From the NCBI RefSeq assembly GCF_000342165.1, contig NZ_AMRV01000002.1, positions 186,001 through 250,000 on the forward strand: a stretch of DNA of 64,000 bases, in the 5' to 3' direction. Position numbers and translations under genes: made by a program. This DNA is from Pacificimonas flava. Its GTDB lineage: Bacteria; Pseudomonadota; Alphaproteobacteria; Sphingomonadales; Sphingomonadaceae. Shown one piece after another: positions 7,643 through 15,897 of the stretch (the first letter of the stretch is position 1; every line of letters starts with the position of its first letter). The notes under the pieces were generated by a model, which did no database searches, was not told where the DNA came from, and worked only from the letters and a program-made list of their open reading frames with translations.

Positions 7643-10026
7643 CAGTCCGGCGCCCCCGGCGTTAGGGTCGTGCGGCTTCTGGCGCTGGCGTCGACCTTGG
7701 CTGCGCTGAACGTCATTGGCTGCATCCTTCCCTCGATCCACGGCGCGTAGAAATCGTCGTAATGCGGGGAACGCGGATCCCCCGACTGGCCGGGCAGCAG
7801 CAACATCACGCTATTGTCCCACTCGCCGACATCCACCACCATCAAATAGCTGGCGCCGCCCCCGACGTGGTAGCTGGAGGATGGCACCCAGCGCGCCATC
7901 GGGGTGTAGGCGTCACCGCCGCTGCCGCCGCCCTCGATCACGGGAAAAGCGGCCGCAATTGCGGGAATGTCCGACAGCGGATGCTTGATCTCGACGCGGT
8001 GCAGCGTGTCCCATCGCCAGGCGGCGGGGTCATCGCCCATCAGGCGTACGGCCTCCGCCCACGCTCGTTCCAGCGCCCCCTGCAGCAGCGCATCGCGGGC
8101 AGCCGCCGGATCCCGTCCCAAGCGCGCATCGGGATGCGCCAGAAAGCCGAGGAGCACGGATGGCGACAGGGATTCGATCAGCTCACCGGCACGCGCCGGC
8201 ACGACCGCCTCCCTGAGGCGACGGTCAAGCTCCTTCCACAAAATCTCATGCAGCGCCGCCGCGCCGCTGTTGCCAGCGATACGCCCATCCCAAGCGCGCA
8301 GCATTGTCGCCGCACGTCCGGCATCGCCGGGGGCAGCCGCCGGCATCATCGCCGCAAGCTGCCGCGCCGGCGTGGACAATACGTCGTGCTGCAAGGCTAC
8401 GCTGTCGGCGATGCTGTGCCGCGTCTGGCTCTCCAGAACCTCGGAAACCCGGTCGTAGCGATAGGGGTCGCGGAAGGAGAAGGCGAGCGGATGCGCCTCG
8501 AAGGGATAGTCCTCCGGGATATTGTTCTGGTTGGCGGATGCGAACCAGCCGGCGGGCGGATTATACGCGCTCGGCAGCTGGTCGTATTTGATACGGCCGG
8601 TCCAATCGTAGCGGCCGTCGCCCGGCACCGGCGTCAGCCCGTCGCCCTGCCGCCGCAGCGGCGCATAGCCGATGACCTGCCAGCCATGATTGCCGTCCCG
8701 GTCGGCATAGTGAAAGTTGGTCGGCGACGGGTGCAGTTCAAAGGCCGTCTTCAGCCCCTCCCAATCGGGCGCGAGATTGATGGCGACCATGGCGAAGATT
8801 CCGCCCGGTCCGTCCATCATGCCGACGGAGGCGACCGAACTGGCGCGGCGGCGGGCGGGGTCGTGAGAAACGACCGGTCCCTGCACGCTGTAGCGGTGCA
8901 CGACCTGCCGGGGCGTGCCGCCGGCGACGGGAATCGTCTCTTCCACCCGGTCGAAGGATTTCCATCCGCCCGCGTGCCTGTAGCGTTCCGGGTCGTCCGG
9001 ATGCGTCTCCAGGATGAAAAGATCCTGCTGGTCGATGTGGAAATTGGTGCGCCCAAAGGCGAAATAATCCGTATGCCCCTGCATGATGCCGGGAAGACCC
9101 GGCGCGCCGCCGCCCATGACATCGAGGCCGGGCGCGGTCATATGCGCGATATGGCGCGGCGAAAAGCTGCCGATGCCGAGGTGCGGATCGTTGGCGAGGA
9201 TCGGCCGCCCCGTGGCCGTGCGGCTGCCCGCGACGGTCCAGGCGTTGCTGCCTGCCTGATCGCGCTCCAGATCGAAGGCGCGGCGATCCGCATCGGTCGC
9301 CGGCACCGAATCGGCGAAGGGCAGACCGCGCCGCGAGGCGCGAAGGACGCCAAGATCCGCTTCGCTGACGGCTGCGGTGTCCAGCCCGTCCGGAATCGAC
9401 AAGGTCCATTTCGGCCTGAGCGGGGTCGTCAGCGCGTCAAGCTCGAGGAGATCGAGGGCGGCAAGGCGCGCCCTGCGGATCTCGTCGTCCATATTGCCGA
9501 TCGAGGCGCCGCGCGCGACGACGAGGTCGCGTAGCGTCCACCGCAGCGGCGACAGGCCGAGGATGCGGTATTCCAGCGGCAACAGCGCCGGATCGCTCTC
9601 CACCTCCGCGACCCGTGCATTGACGCCGGCGACGTAAGCCTCGGTACAGGCGAGCACGTCTGCGGGCACCTGCGCCAGCGCCGCGTCCACATCCCCCTGG
9701 TAGAAGAACAGGCGGGCCAGTTCGTCGCGATCCGCGAACCCCTCGCCGAACGCCTCGGCAAGTCGCCCCATGCGGGCGCGGTGTCCGAAATCGATCTGGA
9801 ACATCCGGTCGCGCGCGACGACGTAGCCCTGACCGAAGAAGGCGTCCGGCTTGGACTGTGCGCGAATGTGCGGAATGCCCCATTCATCGTCGATGATCTC
9901 TATCGTCGCCGCCGCGCCGGGCACGGTCTTGCGGCTGCGAACCACATCGCCCTGTGCGCGTGCCAATTCTGGCAGCGCGGACAAGACCGCCGCCGTGCCG
10001 ATGAAAAAGGACCGCCGATCAAGCAA
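7642..10026 (-). CDS. Penicillin acylase family Ntn-hydrolase
   Basis: A 794-residue precursor of the penicillin acylase / acyl-homoserine-lactone acylase family (peptidase S45). Autoprocessing at GSNAW would expose Ser260 as the N-terminal nucleophile of the beta chain; the following TGRPILANDPHL is the conserved block after the nucleophile. I choose TTG 10026 as start: it gives MLDRRSFFIGTAAVLSALPELARA, a Tat-like signal peptide, and has GGAGGGAGG about 8 bases upstream; the open frame to 10167 adds 47 unlike residues. It is coupled to the D-aminoacylase-type gene. Family members cleave acyl side chains from amides such as beta-lactams, N-acyl homoserine lactones or acyl-amino acids. Confidence 0.9.
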   Translation of the reverse strand: MLDRRSFFIGTAAVLSALPELARAQGDVVRSRKTVPGAAATIEIIDDEWGIPHIRAQSKPDAFFGQGYVVARDRMFQIDFGHRARMGRLAEAFGEGFADRDELARLFFYQGDVDAALAQVPADVLACTEAYVAGVNARVAEVESDPALLPLEYRILGLSPLRWTLRDLVVARGASIGNMDDEIRRARLAALDLLELDALTTPLRPKWTLSIPDGLDTAAVSEADLGVLRASRRGLPFADSVPATDADRRAFDLERDQAGSNAWTVAGSRTATGRPILANDPHLGIGSFSPRHIAHMTAPGLDVMGGGAPGLPGIMQGHTDYFAFGRTNFHIDQQDLFILETHPDDPERYRHAGGWKSFDRVEETIPVAGGTPRQVVHRYSVQGPVVSHDPARRRASSVASVGMMDGPGGIFAMVAINLAPDWEGLKTAFELHPSPTNFHYADRDGNHGWQVIGYAPLRRQGDGLTPVPGDGRYDWTGRIKYDQLPSAYNPPAGWFASANQNNIPEDYPFEAHPLAFSFRDPYRYDRVSEVLESQTRHSIADSVALQHDVLSTPARQLAAMMPAAAPGDAGRAATMLRAWDGRIAGNSGAAALHEILWKELDRRLREAVVPARAGELIESLSPSVLLGFLAHPDARLGRDPAAARDALLQGALERAWAEAVRLMGDDPAAWRWDTLHRVEIKHPLSDIPAIAAAFPVIEGGGSGGDAYTPMARWVPSSSYHVGGGASYLMVVDVGEWDNSVMLLLPGQSGDPRSPHYDDFYAPWIEGRMQPMTFSAAKVDASARSRTTLTPGAPD

Positions 10027-10366
10027 TCGCTTTGCCTCCCTCCTGAAAACCCCCGCCCGATGCAGGGCTCCGATGTCTTGGCTAGGACACGCCCCTCGCT
10101 TTATCCATGCCTTGCCCGCCGGCATGCCATGCCTTTCCTCTATACCTTCACAGGCCGGCCCACCCAACCATTCGGCAGGGTTATAGGCTCGCCACGTCCT
10201 TTCGCTGCGCCGCTCTTGACGAAATCGACATTTCAGGTCGAGGTCTAACCACAGGAGGACGGATGTGTACGCGGGAGAGGCGCGGTACGCACGCTTATAA
10301 GGTTCGAGAAACCGGCCTGGACCGGGCTTTCAGGTCCAGCGCCGTCACATGGAGGGGAAATTCCAA
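10027..10366. other. 340-bp divergent regulatory region with a candidate leader ORF
   Basis: This stretch separates the penicillin acylase gene from the first TonB receptor. Its right third holds the leader ORF 10263-10370 and a hairpin (listed separately). A TTGACG hexamer at 10216-10221 is -35-like but has no good -10 partner at 16-18 bases. I see nothing else recognisable in 10027-10215. Confidence 0.5.
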
Positions 10367-10370
10367 ATGA
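10263..10370 (+). CDS. Candidate 35-residue leader peptide coupled to the TonB receptor
   Basis: ATG 10263 follows a strong AGGAGG (10253-10258) at 4 bases and opens a 35-codon frame (MCTRERRGTHAYKVRETG at the N-terminus, seven arginines in all). Its TGA (10368-10370) overlaps the ATG of the TonB receptor gene as ATGA. A 7-bp hairpin (10317-10339) lies inside it just before the receptor's own Shine-Dalgarno. The strong ribosome site and exact overlap argue for real translation and coupling; the peptide itself resembles no family I know. It could still be a chance ORF. Confidence 0.45.
   Translation: MCTRERRGTHAYKVRETGLDRAFRSSAVTWRGNSK
10317..10339 (+). promoter_or_regulatory. Hairpin in the TonB receptor leader
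   Basis: CTGGACC (10317-10323) pairs with GGTCCAG (10333-10339) across a 9-base loop. It ends 11 bases before the GGAGGGG ribosome site of the receptor gene and lies within the leader ORF, where ribosome movement could open it. A role as attenuator or translation gate is inference. Confidence 0.4.
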
Positions 10371-13312
10371 AGAGTATATCGAGCGGCCGCTACGCATCGA
10401 AATGGCTGGCGACGGCAAGCCTCCTGTCCGCAGCAATGGTCTGCGCCCCGGCTCTGGCCCAGCAAACGAGGCCAGCTTCGGACCCGGAAAGCTCTGCGCA
10501 AACCCCGCCGGAGACCGCACCGCCGGCCACGGCTCGGCCGACGGCCGCAGCGCCGCGCGCTTCCACGGAGGGCGAGATCATCATCACCGGCTCGCGCATC
10601 CGGCGCGACGGATTCACCGCGCCGACACCATTGACGGTCGTCAGCCGTGAAGTGATCGAAAGCCAGTCCCCATCCAACAATATCGCCGACTTCGTGAACA
10701 CGCTGCCCTCGGTCGCCGGCAGCCTGCGGCCGGCAAACTCGCGTCTGGCCCTCAGCTCCGGTCTGGCCGGTATCAACGCCCTCAACCTGCGCAATCTGGG
10801 GCTGGAACGCACGCTCGTCCTCCTGAACGGACGCCGCTCGGTCGGGTCCAGCGTGACCGGCCTTGTCGACATCAACACCTTCCCCCAGCAACTTGTTGAG
10901 CGGGTCGAGGTGGTGACGGGCGGCGCCTCCGCCGCATACGGTTCCGACGCTGTTGCGGGCGTCGTCAACTTCGTCCTCGACACCGATTTTGAGGGATTCC
11001 GCATCAGCGGCGACGCGGGCATCACGGACGAGGGCGACGGCTTCAACTATTCCGTCCAAGGCTCCGCCGGCACCGGGTTCGCGGATGGGCGCGGCCATGT
11101 TCTGATCAGCGGCCAATATGCGCATCAGGACGGCATCTTCAGCATCACGCGCGACTGGAACCAGCTCGGCTACCGCACCATCGCCAATCCCGACTACACG
11201 AATGACAACGGTCTTCCGCAATATCTGGTGCGCACAATGACCGGCACGTCCAATGCACTGCCGGGCGGCATCATCAGTTCCTCGACCGGCACCGTGCCGG
11301 ACAGCCTGCGCGGCATCTATTTCGGCCCCGGCGGATCGGTGAACCAGTATGATTATGGCGACCTGACCAGTGGCTCGCTGACCTCTGGCGGCGACTGGGC
11401 ACTGGCGGACAACAGCCGCCGCATCGGCCTGGCGGCAGAGGATGATCGCCGCGGCGTCTTCGGCCGCGTCAGCTTCGAGCTGTCGCCGGCCATCGAACTG
11501 TTCGGGGAGGCTTCCTATTACTGGCAGGAGACCCTGTTCAACGCGGGTCCGCAGTTCACCACCAACATCCTTCTGCAGCCCGACAATGCATTTCTGATCA
11601 ACGCGCTCGGCGCGGATGCACTGGACGGCGTAACAGGTGTGCGCCTCGGCACCACGTCCGGCGACCTGCCGGTGCGCGGCACGAACAACCAGCGCGACAC
11701 GCAGCGCTACCTGATCGGGGCGCAGGGCGATTTTGAACTGTTCGGCAGCGACGCGAGCTGGAACGCCTATGCCCAGTACGGCCAGACCAATACGCGCGAG
11801 CAGCTGTTGAACATTCAGGATACGAGCAACGTCGCCCTCGCCACGGACGCCGTTTTCGCACCGGAGGGGAATGCGGCAGGGATCGCGCCGGGGACGATCG
11901 TCTGCCGGTCGACGCTGAGCGACCCGGGCAATGGCTGCGTGCCGTTCAATCGCCTCGGCATCAACAATCCCGATGTAGCCGTCCTCGACTATATTTTCGG
12001 CAATCCCTATCGCGACCAGAAGCTGGAGCAGACGGTCGCGGGCCTCGACCTGTCCTTCTCGCCCTTTTCTACCTGGGCAGGCGCGGTCGATATTGCTGTC
12101 GGCGGCGAATACCGGAAGGAGGAAGTGTCCGGCTTCGTTCCCGAGGAGTTCCAGACCGGCTGGCAGGTCGGCAACTATCTGCCGACGCAGGGCGACTACG
12201 ACGTGAAGGAGGCGTTCCTCGAAACGGCCATTCCGCTCGGCGCGGGCCTGGAATTTAACGGCGCGGTCCGCGCGACCGACTATTCCACCTCCGGCTATGT
12301 CACCACTTGGAAGGTCGGCGGCACATGGCAACCGGTCGACGATATCCTGCTGCGCATTACGCGCTCCCGCGATATTCGCGCCCCGAACCTCAATGAACTG
12401 TTCCAGGCCGGCACGTCGCGGACGAATACGCTGACCGATCCCTTTACGGGCGAGCAGGGCGTCACCTTTCGCGAACAGACCACGGGCAATTTGAACCTGC
12501 GCCCGGAAAAAGCCGACTCCCTGACCGCCGGCGTCGTGCTGACGCCGCGCTTCCTGCCCGGCTTCTCGCTCGCCGTCGACTATTTCGACATCGAGGTCGA
12601 GGATGCCATCGGGCAGTTGTTCGCGCAGGACATCATCAACCGCTGCTTCGAAGGCCGCGACGAATTCTGCGATGCCTACGGACCCGACCCGACGGGCGAC
12701 CGCGAATTCTTCTTCCGTGCAAGCCCCTTCAACTTCAGCGAGCAAAAGGTGAAGGGCATCGACATCGACGCCAGCTACAGCCTGCCCATCGATGCGTGGT
12801 TCGATGCCGGAATGGACGACAGCCTGATCGTACGCGGCCTCGCCACCCGCTACATCGACAACATTTCCGATACCGGCGTAAACATTCCCGTCGACAGCGT
12901 CGGGGCGCTCGGCTCGGGCGTTCCGAAGTGGCTCTACCGGGTATCGCTGACCTATGACACGCCGGACTTTTCCATCACCGGCGTCGGCCGGGGCGCATCT
13001 TCCGGCACCTACAGCAATAGCTATGTCGAGTGCGCCCCCGGGGACTGCCCGGTGGGCCGCGATTCGTCGATCGTCACGCAGTTTCCCACCATAGACGACA
13101 ACAGCATCCCCGGCGTTTTCTACGCCGACCTCAACTTCGCGGCGAAGTTCGACACGTTCGGCAATGAAGGCAGCGAGTTCTTCGTGCAGATCAGCAATCT
13201 GTTCGACGAAGACCCCATATTGCTGCCGGAGGGCGGGCTATCGGCGAACAGCACTTATAGCGACCTTCTGGGCCGGCAGTTCCGTGTCGGCGTGCGCATG
13301 CGCCTCTGGTAA
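10367..13312 (+). CDS. TonB-dependent outer-membrane receptor
   Basis: A 981-residue outer-membrane active transporter. After a signal peptide ending near ALAQQ comes a proline/alanine-rich linker, then the plug domain (EGEIIITGSRIRRDGF, LRNLGLERTLVLLNGRRSVG, VEVVTGGASAAYGSDAVAGVVNF), and a long beta-barrel ending FRVGVRMRLW with a terminal aromatic residue. This matches the sphingomonad TonB receptors often linked to oligosaccharide or peptide uptake. ATG 10367 is chosen because GGAGGGG lies 9 bases upstream and the leader ORF stop overlaps it. It may serve the acyl-amidohydrolase pair to its left or the glycan genes to its right; position does not decide. Confidence 0.93.
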   Translation: MKSISSGRYASKWLATASLLSAAMVCAPALAQQTRPASDPESSAQTPPETAPPATARPTAAAPRASTEGEIIITGSRIRRDGFTAPTPLTVVSREVIESQSPSNNIADFVNTLPSVAGSLRPANSRLALSSGLAGINALNLRNLGLERTLVLLNGRRSVGSSVTGLVDINTFPQQLVERVEVVTGGASAAYGSDAVAGVVNFVLDTDFEGFRISGDAGITDEGDGFNYSVQGSAGTGFADGRGHVLISGQYAHQDGIFSITRDWNQLGYRTIANPDYTNDNGLPQYLVRTMTGTSNALPGGIISSSTGTVPDSLRGIYFGPGGSVNQYDYGDLTSGSLTSGGDWALADNSRRIGLAAEDDRRGVFGRVSFELSPAIELFGEASYYWQETLFNAGPQFTTNILLQPDNAFLINALGADALDGVTGVRLGTTSGDLPVRGTNNQRDTQRYLIGAQGDFELFGSDASWNAYAQYGQTNTREQLLNIQDTSNVALATDAVFAPEGNAAGIAPGTIVCRSTLSDPGNGCVPFNRLGINNPDVAVLDYIFGNPYRDQKLEQTVAGLDLSFSPFSTWAGAVDIAVGGEYRKEEVSGFVPEEFQTGWQVGNYLPTQGDYDVKEAFLETAIPLGAGLEFNGAVRATDYSTSGYVTTWKVGGTWQPVDDILLRITRSRDIRAPNLNELFQAGTSRTNTLTDPFTGEQGVTFREQTTGNLNLRPEKADSLTAGVVLTPRFLPGFSLAVDYFDIEVEDAIGQLFAQDIINRCFEGRDEFCDAYGPDPTGDREFFFRASPFNFSEQKVKGIDIDASYSLPIDAWFDAGMDDSLIVRGLATRYIDNISDTGVNIPVDSVGALGSGVPKWLYRVSLTYDTPDFSITGVGRGASSGTYSNSYVECAPGDCPVGRDSSIVTQFPTIDDNSIPGVFYADLNFAAKFDTFGNEGSEFFVQISNLFDEDPILLPEGGLSANSTYSDLLGRQFRVGVRMRLW

Positions 13313-13320
13313 GAGCAGGC

Positions 13321-13347
13321 GGCGGGCAGGGCCTCCCCCTGCCCGCC
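13321..13347 (+). terminator. Strong GC hairpin after the TonB receptor gene
   Basis: An 11-bp perfect stem (GGCGGGCAGGG with CCCTGCCCGCC) and 5-base loop begins 8 bases after the receptor stop. No U-run follows, so it is a possible terminator or mRNA-end stabiliser only. Confidence 0.45.
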
Positions 13348-13427
13348 CATCCTGCCCAAGGATATGATCCGGGCCGCGATCAGCGACGATTGCGCAAGCG
13401 GGCCGGAATGTGGGACACTCTGGCAAC

Positions 13428-14438
13428 ATGACAGCATCCCCCTCTATCCTTCCCGCCGCAGCGGCGGACGCGCCGCAGCACACCGGCATGATGTTCGTAC
13501 CCGGCGGCACGTTCGCCATGGGCTCCGACCGCTTCTATCCGGAGGAAGCGCCCGTTCGCACCGTGCGCGTCGATCCCTTCCGCATCGACGAGACGCCCGT
13601 AACGAACGCCGATTTTGCACGCTTCGTGGACGCCACCGGATACCGCACGGTCGCTGAAATCGCGCCCGATCCCGCCGATTATCCCGGTCTCGCCGCCGAG
13701 ATGGCGAAGGCGGGCTCGCTGGTCTTCCACCGTACGAGGGGGCCGGTGGACCTGCACGACCCGTCCGGCTGGTGGTCCTTCGTCTTTGATGCGGACTGGC
13801 GGCACCCGTACGGCCCGGATTCCTCACTGGATGGGCTGGACGACCATCCGGTCGTTCATGTCGCCCATGCGGATGCGGCCGCCTACGCCGACTGGGCCGG
13901 CAAGGCTCTACCGACGGAGGCCGAATGGGAATTCGCCGCGCGCGGCGGCCTCGACGGTACGGATTACGCCTGGGGCGACGAGCTGGCGCCAGACGGCGAA
14001 ATGCTGGCGAACTATTGGCAAGGAGCGTTTCCCTTCGCCAACCAGCTTCTCGACGGTTACGAGCGGACATCGCCCGTCCGAACCTATGCCGCGAACGGAT
14101 ACGGCCTGTTCGACATGATTGGCAATGTCTGGGAATGGACCGAGGACTGGTTCGCGCTGCCGCCGAGTCCGAAAAAGAAGACCGCGAAGCGAGGCTCCGG
14201 CCCCTCGCCCTGCTGTGTGCCGGCCAACCCGCGCGGCGGGACGCGGCGCCAGAGCGTGGATCCGCAGGATACCGCGCGGATCGCGCGAAAAGTGCTGAAG
14301 GGCGGCTCCCATCTTTGCGCCGCCAATTACTGCCAGCGTTATCGGCCCGCCGCCCGCCACGCGCAGGCCATCGACAGCGCCACCAGCCATATCGGTTTCC
14401 GCTGCGTCATCCGCGGCGACAACGAGCACAATTTCTAG
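13428..14438 (+). CDS. Formylglycine-generating enzyme (sulfatase maturase)
   Basis: A 336-residue FGE/SUMF1-family protein. It uses oxygen and copper to convert the active-site cysteine of type I sulfatases to formylglycine. Early family motifs MMFVPGGTFAMGSD, DPFRIDETPVTNADFARFV and LPTEAEWEFAARGG are present, then GNVWEWTEDW. Both catalytic cysteines are kept: KGGSHLCAANYCQRYRPAAR (Cys297 and Cys302), equivalent to human Cys336 and Cys341, which marks a true FGE rather than one of the many cysteine-free homologues. ATG 13428 removes six unlike residues from the open frame. The client is likely the sulfatase at 15898-17502. No signal peptide is evident, so maturation should occur before export. 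Confidence 0.92.
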   Translation: MTASPSILPAAAADAPQHTGMMFVPGGTFAMGSDRFYPEEAPVRTVRVDPFRIDETPVTNADFARFVDATGYRTVAEIAPDPADYPGLAAEMAKAGSLVFHRTRGPVDLHDPSGWWSFVFDADWRHPYGPDSSLDGLDDHPVVHVAHADAAAYADWAGKALPTEAEWEFAARGGLDGTDYAWGDELAPDGEMLANYWQGAFPFANQLLDGYERTSPVRTYAANGYGLFDMIGNVWEWTEDWFALPPSPKKKTAKRGSGPSPCCVPANPRGGTRRQSVDPQDTARIARKVLKGGSHLCAANYCQRYRPAARHAQAIDSATSHIGFRCVIRGDNEHNF

Positions 14439-14498
14439 AAAAAAAGACGGACCGCCGCACGCTCCGCGAGGGGGGTGCGGGGAGCGCAGCGATCCGTC
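14439..14498 (-). terminator. Rho-independent terminator for the GH-A glycosidase gene
   Basis: Read on the minus strand, a long GC-rich imperfect hairpin (closing stem GACGGA/TCCGTC, inner GCTCC/GGAGC) is followed directly by seven T. It lies 55 bases after the glycosidase stop and just after the FGE stop on the other strand. Confidence 0.8.
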
Positions 14499-14552
14499 AC
14501 AGGTGGCGGCCGAACCGGGAGGGAAATCAGCCGGCCGCCGGGGGACCTCGTC

Positions 14553-15701
14553 CTAGCGCGCGGCGCGCGCGCCGTTCTTTTCGGTTGTCAGGCGGCGGAT
14601 CAGATCGACCTCGGCCTGGCGATAGGGGGTGCCATCGGCGTGGAACACGTCATGGAACCAGATGGTCGGCTCCTCATAGGTGTAGGGCTTCTTCCAGCTG
14701 TCCCACGGGAAGCGCGTCTGGCTCTTGCCGTCCACGAAGCCCCAGTTGATCATGCCGATGTTCTTCTCGGCACCGATGGGCAGCGACCCGTCGAAGGTGG
14801 AGCCGTTGCCGCGCGCCATATATTCCGTGCACAGCACGGGGCGGCCATAGCTCAACATCTGATCGGCGCGCTCCTCGAACTGCTCCGGCCAGTTATAGTC
14901 GTGAAAGCTCATGACCTCCGACCGGGCGATCTGGATTTTCTCGACGGCGTCCAGCGTTTCCGGCTGGTCCCAGCTTTCGCCGATCCACACGCCGCTGGTC
15001 AGCGGCTGGGCCGGGTCGACGCTGTACGCCCAGTCGAACACCTGCCCCAAAAGGCCGGCGACCAGTTCCTTCTTGTTCGGCGTCGGCTCGTAGGAGCCGC
15101 CCCCGCCGCCCTCATTGTTGGGCTCGTTCCAGACATCCCATGCAGCGATCCGGTCATCTTCGGCAAAGGTGCCGACGATGTCCTTCACATACGCTTCCAG
15201 TTCGTCATAACGGCTGCGGTCGGCAAGCCGCTCGGCGCCCGGGGCCTGCATCCAGCCGGAATTGTGCACGCCGGGGATCGGCGGGCGCTGCGGACCCGAT
15301 ACCGGGTTCGGATCCCAGCAGCTGTCGAACAGCACGAACATGATGCGGATATCGTGCTTCTCGGCAATGTCGAGGAACTGGTTCATGCGCTGCTTCAGCC
15401 CCTCGGCGTCCTCTTCCCACAGCATGTTGTGCAAATAGACGCGCATGGTGTTCATGCCGATATCAGCGGCCCAGCCAAGCTCCTGATCGATGGTCTCGGG
15501 ATCGAAGCTGTCCGCCTGCCACATCTCGAACTGGTTGATCGCCGTGCGCGGATTGTAGTTCGCGCCCACCATCCATGGCTGATCGTCATACCAGGCATTG
15601 GCCTCTGCCGCCGTCCACATTTCGCGCGCCGCTGCATCGTTGGCCATGCCGCCGGCCAGCGCAAACAGAGCTGCGCCGGCAATCAGGGTTCCCCGGATCA
15701 T
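14553..15701 (-). CDS. Secreted clan GH-A glycoside hydrolase (cellulase/xylanase-like)
   Basis: A 382-residue secreted TIM-barrel glycosidase. The acid/base is probably the Glu in AAWDVWNEPNNE and the nucleophile the Glu in RPVLCTEYMARG, the usual beta-4 and beta-7 positions of clan GH-A. Other conserved-looking blocks are GMNTMRVYLHNMLWEED and FVLFDSCWDPNP. Similar proteins are often labelled 1,4-beta-xylanase or cellulase-family, but I cannot assign a GH family number. ATG 15701 is preferred over the longer frame (to 15824) because GGGAGA lies 4 bases upstream and a signal peptide (IRGTLIAGAALFALAGG) then begins at once. It is divergent from the sulfatase across a palindrome-bearing promoter region. 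Substrate unknown. Confidence 0.82.
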   Translation of the reverse strand: MIRGTLIAGAALFALAGGMANDAAAREMWTAAEANAWYDDQPWMVGANYNPRTAINQFEMWQADSFDPETIDQELGWAADIGMNTMRVYLHNMLWEEDAEGLKQRMNQFLDIAEKHDIRIMFVLFDSCWDPNPVSGPQRPPIPGVHNSGWMQAPGAERLADRSRYDELEAYVKDIVGTFAEDDRIAAWDVWNEPNNEGGGGGSYEPTPNKKELVAGLLGQVFDWAYSVDPAQPLTSGVWIGESWDQPETLDAVEKIQIARSEVMSFHDYNWPEQFEERADQMLSYGRPVLCTEYMARGNGSTFDGSLPIGAEKNIGMINWGFVDGKSQTRFPWDSWKKPYTYEEPTIWFHDVFHADGTPYRQAEVDLIRRLTTEKNGARAAR

Positions 15702-15822
15702 TGTTTCTCCCATAGTCTCGATCGTTATGCCTGATCGTTTCTTGCCAGGGGACGGGATGTGCATTCCTCTTTCCCCAAGCCCTGTCCTAGCGAATAGACG
15801 GTCCTGACGCTTGCGACCAGAC

Positions 15823-15837
15823 ATTTATAAGATAAAT
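15823..15837. promoter_or_regulatory. 15-bp AT-rich palindrome, candidate operator (copy 1)
   Basis: ATTTAT-AAG-ATAAAT, a perfect 6-bp inverted repeat with a 3-base centre, in the divergent promoter region of the GH-A glycosidase and sulfatase genes. It shares the core TTAT-N3-ATAA with the palindrome at 22853-22867 upstream of the second TonB receptor. Confidence 0.5.
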
Positions 15838-15897
15838 CTGGACAAAAGCAGCCGCGGCCGGGATGAACTGAGCCCGCAATTGGGGAAGGAGGCTATA

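Noticed and set aside
7762-9534. 590-codon plus-strand frame opposite the penicillin acylase gene
   Set aside because: Antisense shadow; the minus strand holds the Ntn-hydrolase signature.
10295-12745. 816-codon open frame on the minus strand opposite the TonB receptor
   Set aside because: It lies antisense to a clear receptor, its translation is low-complexity and matches no family, and such long shadows are expected at this GC content.
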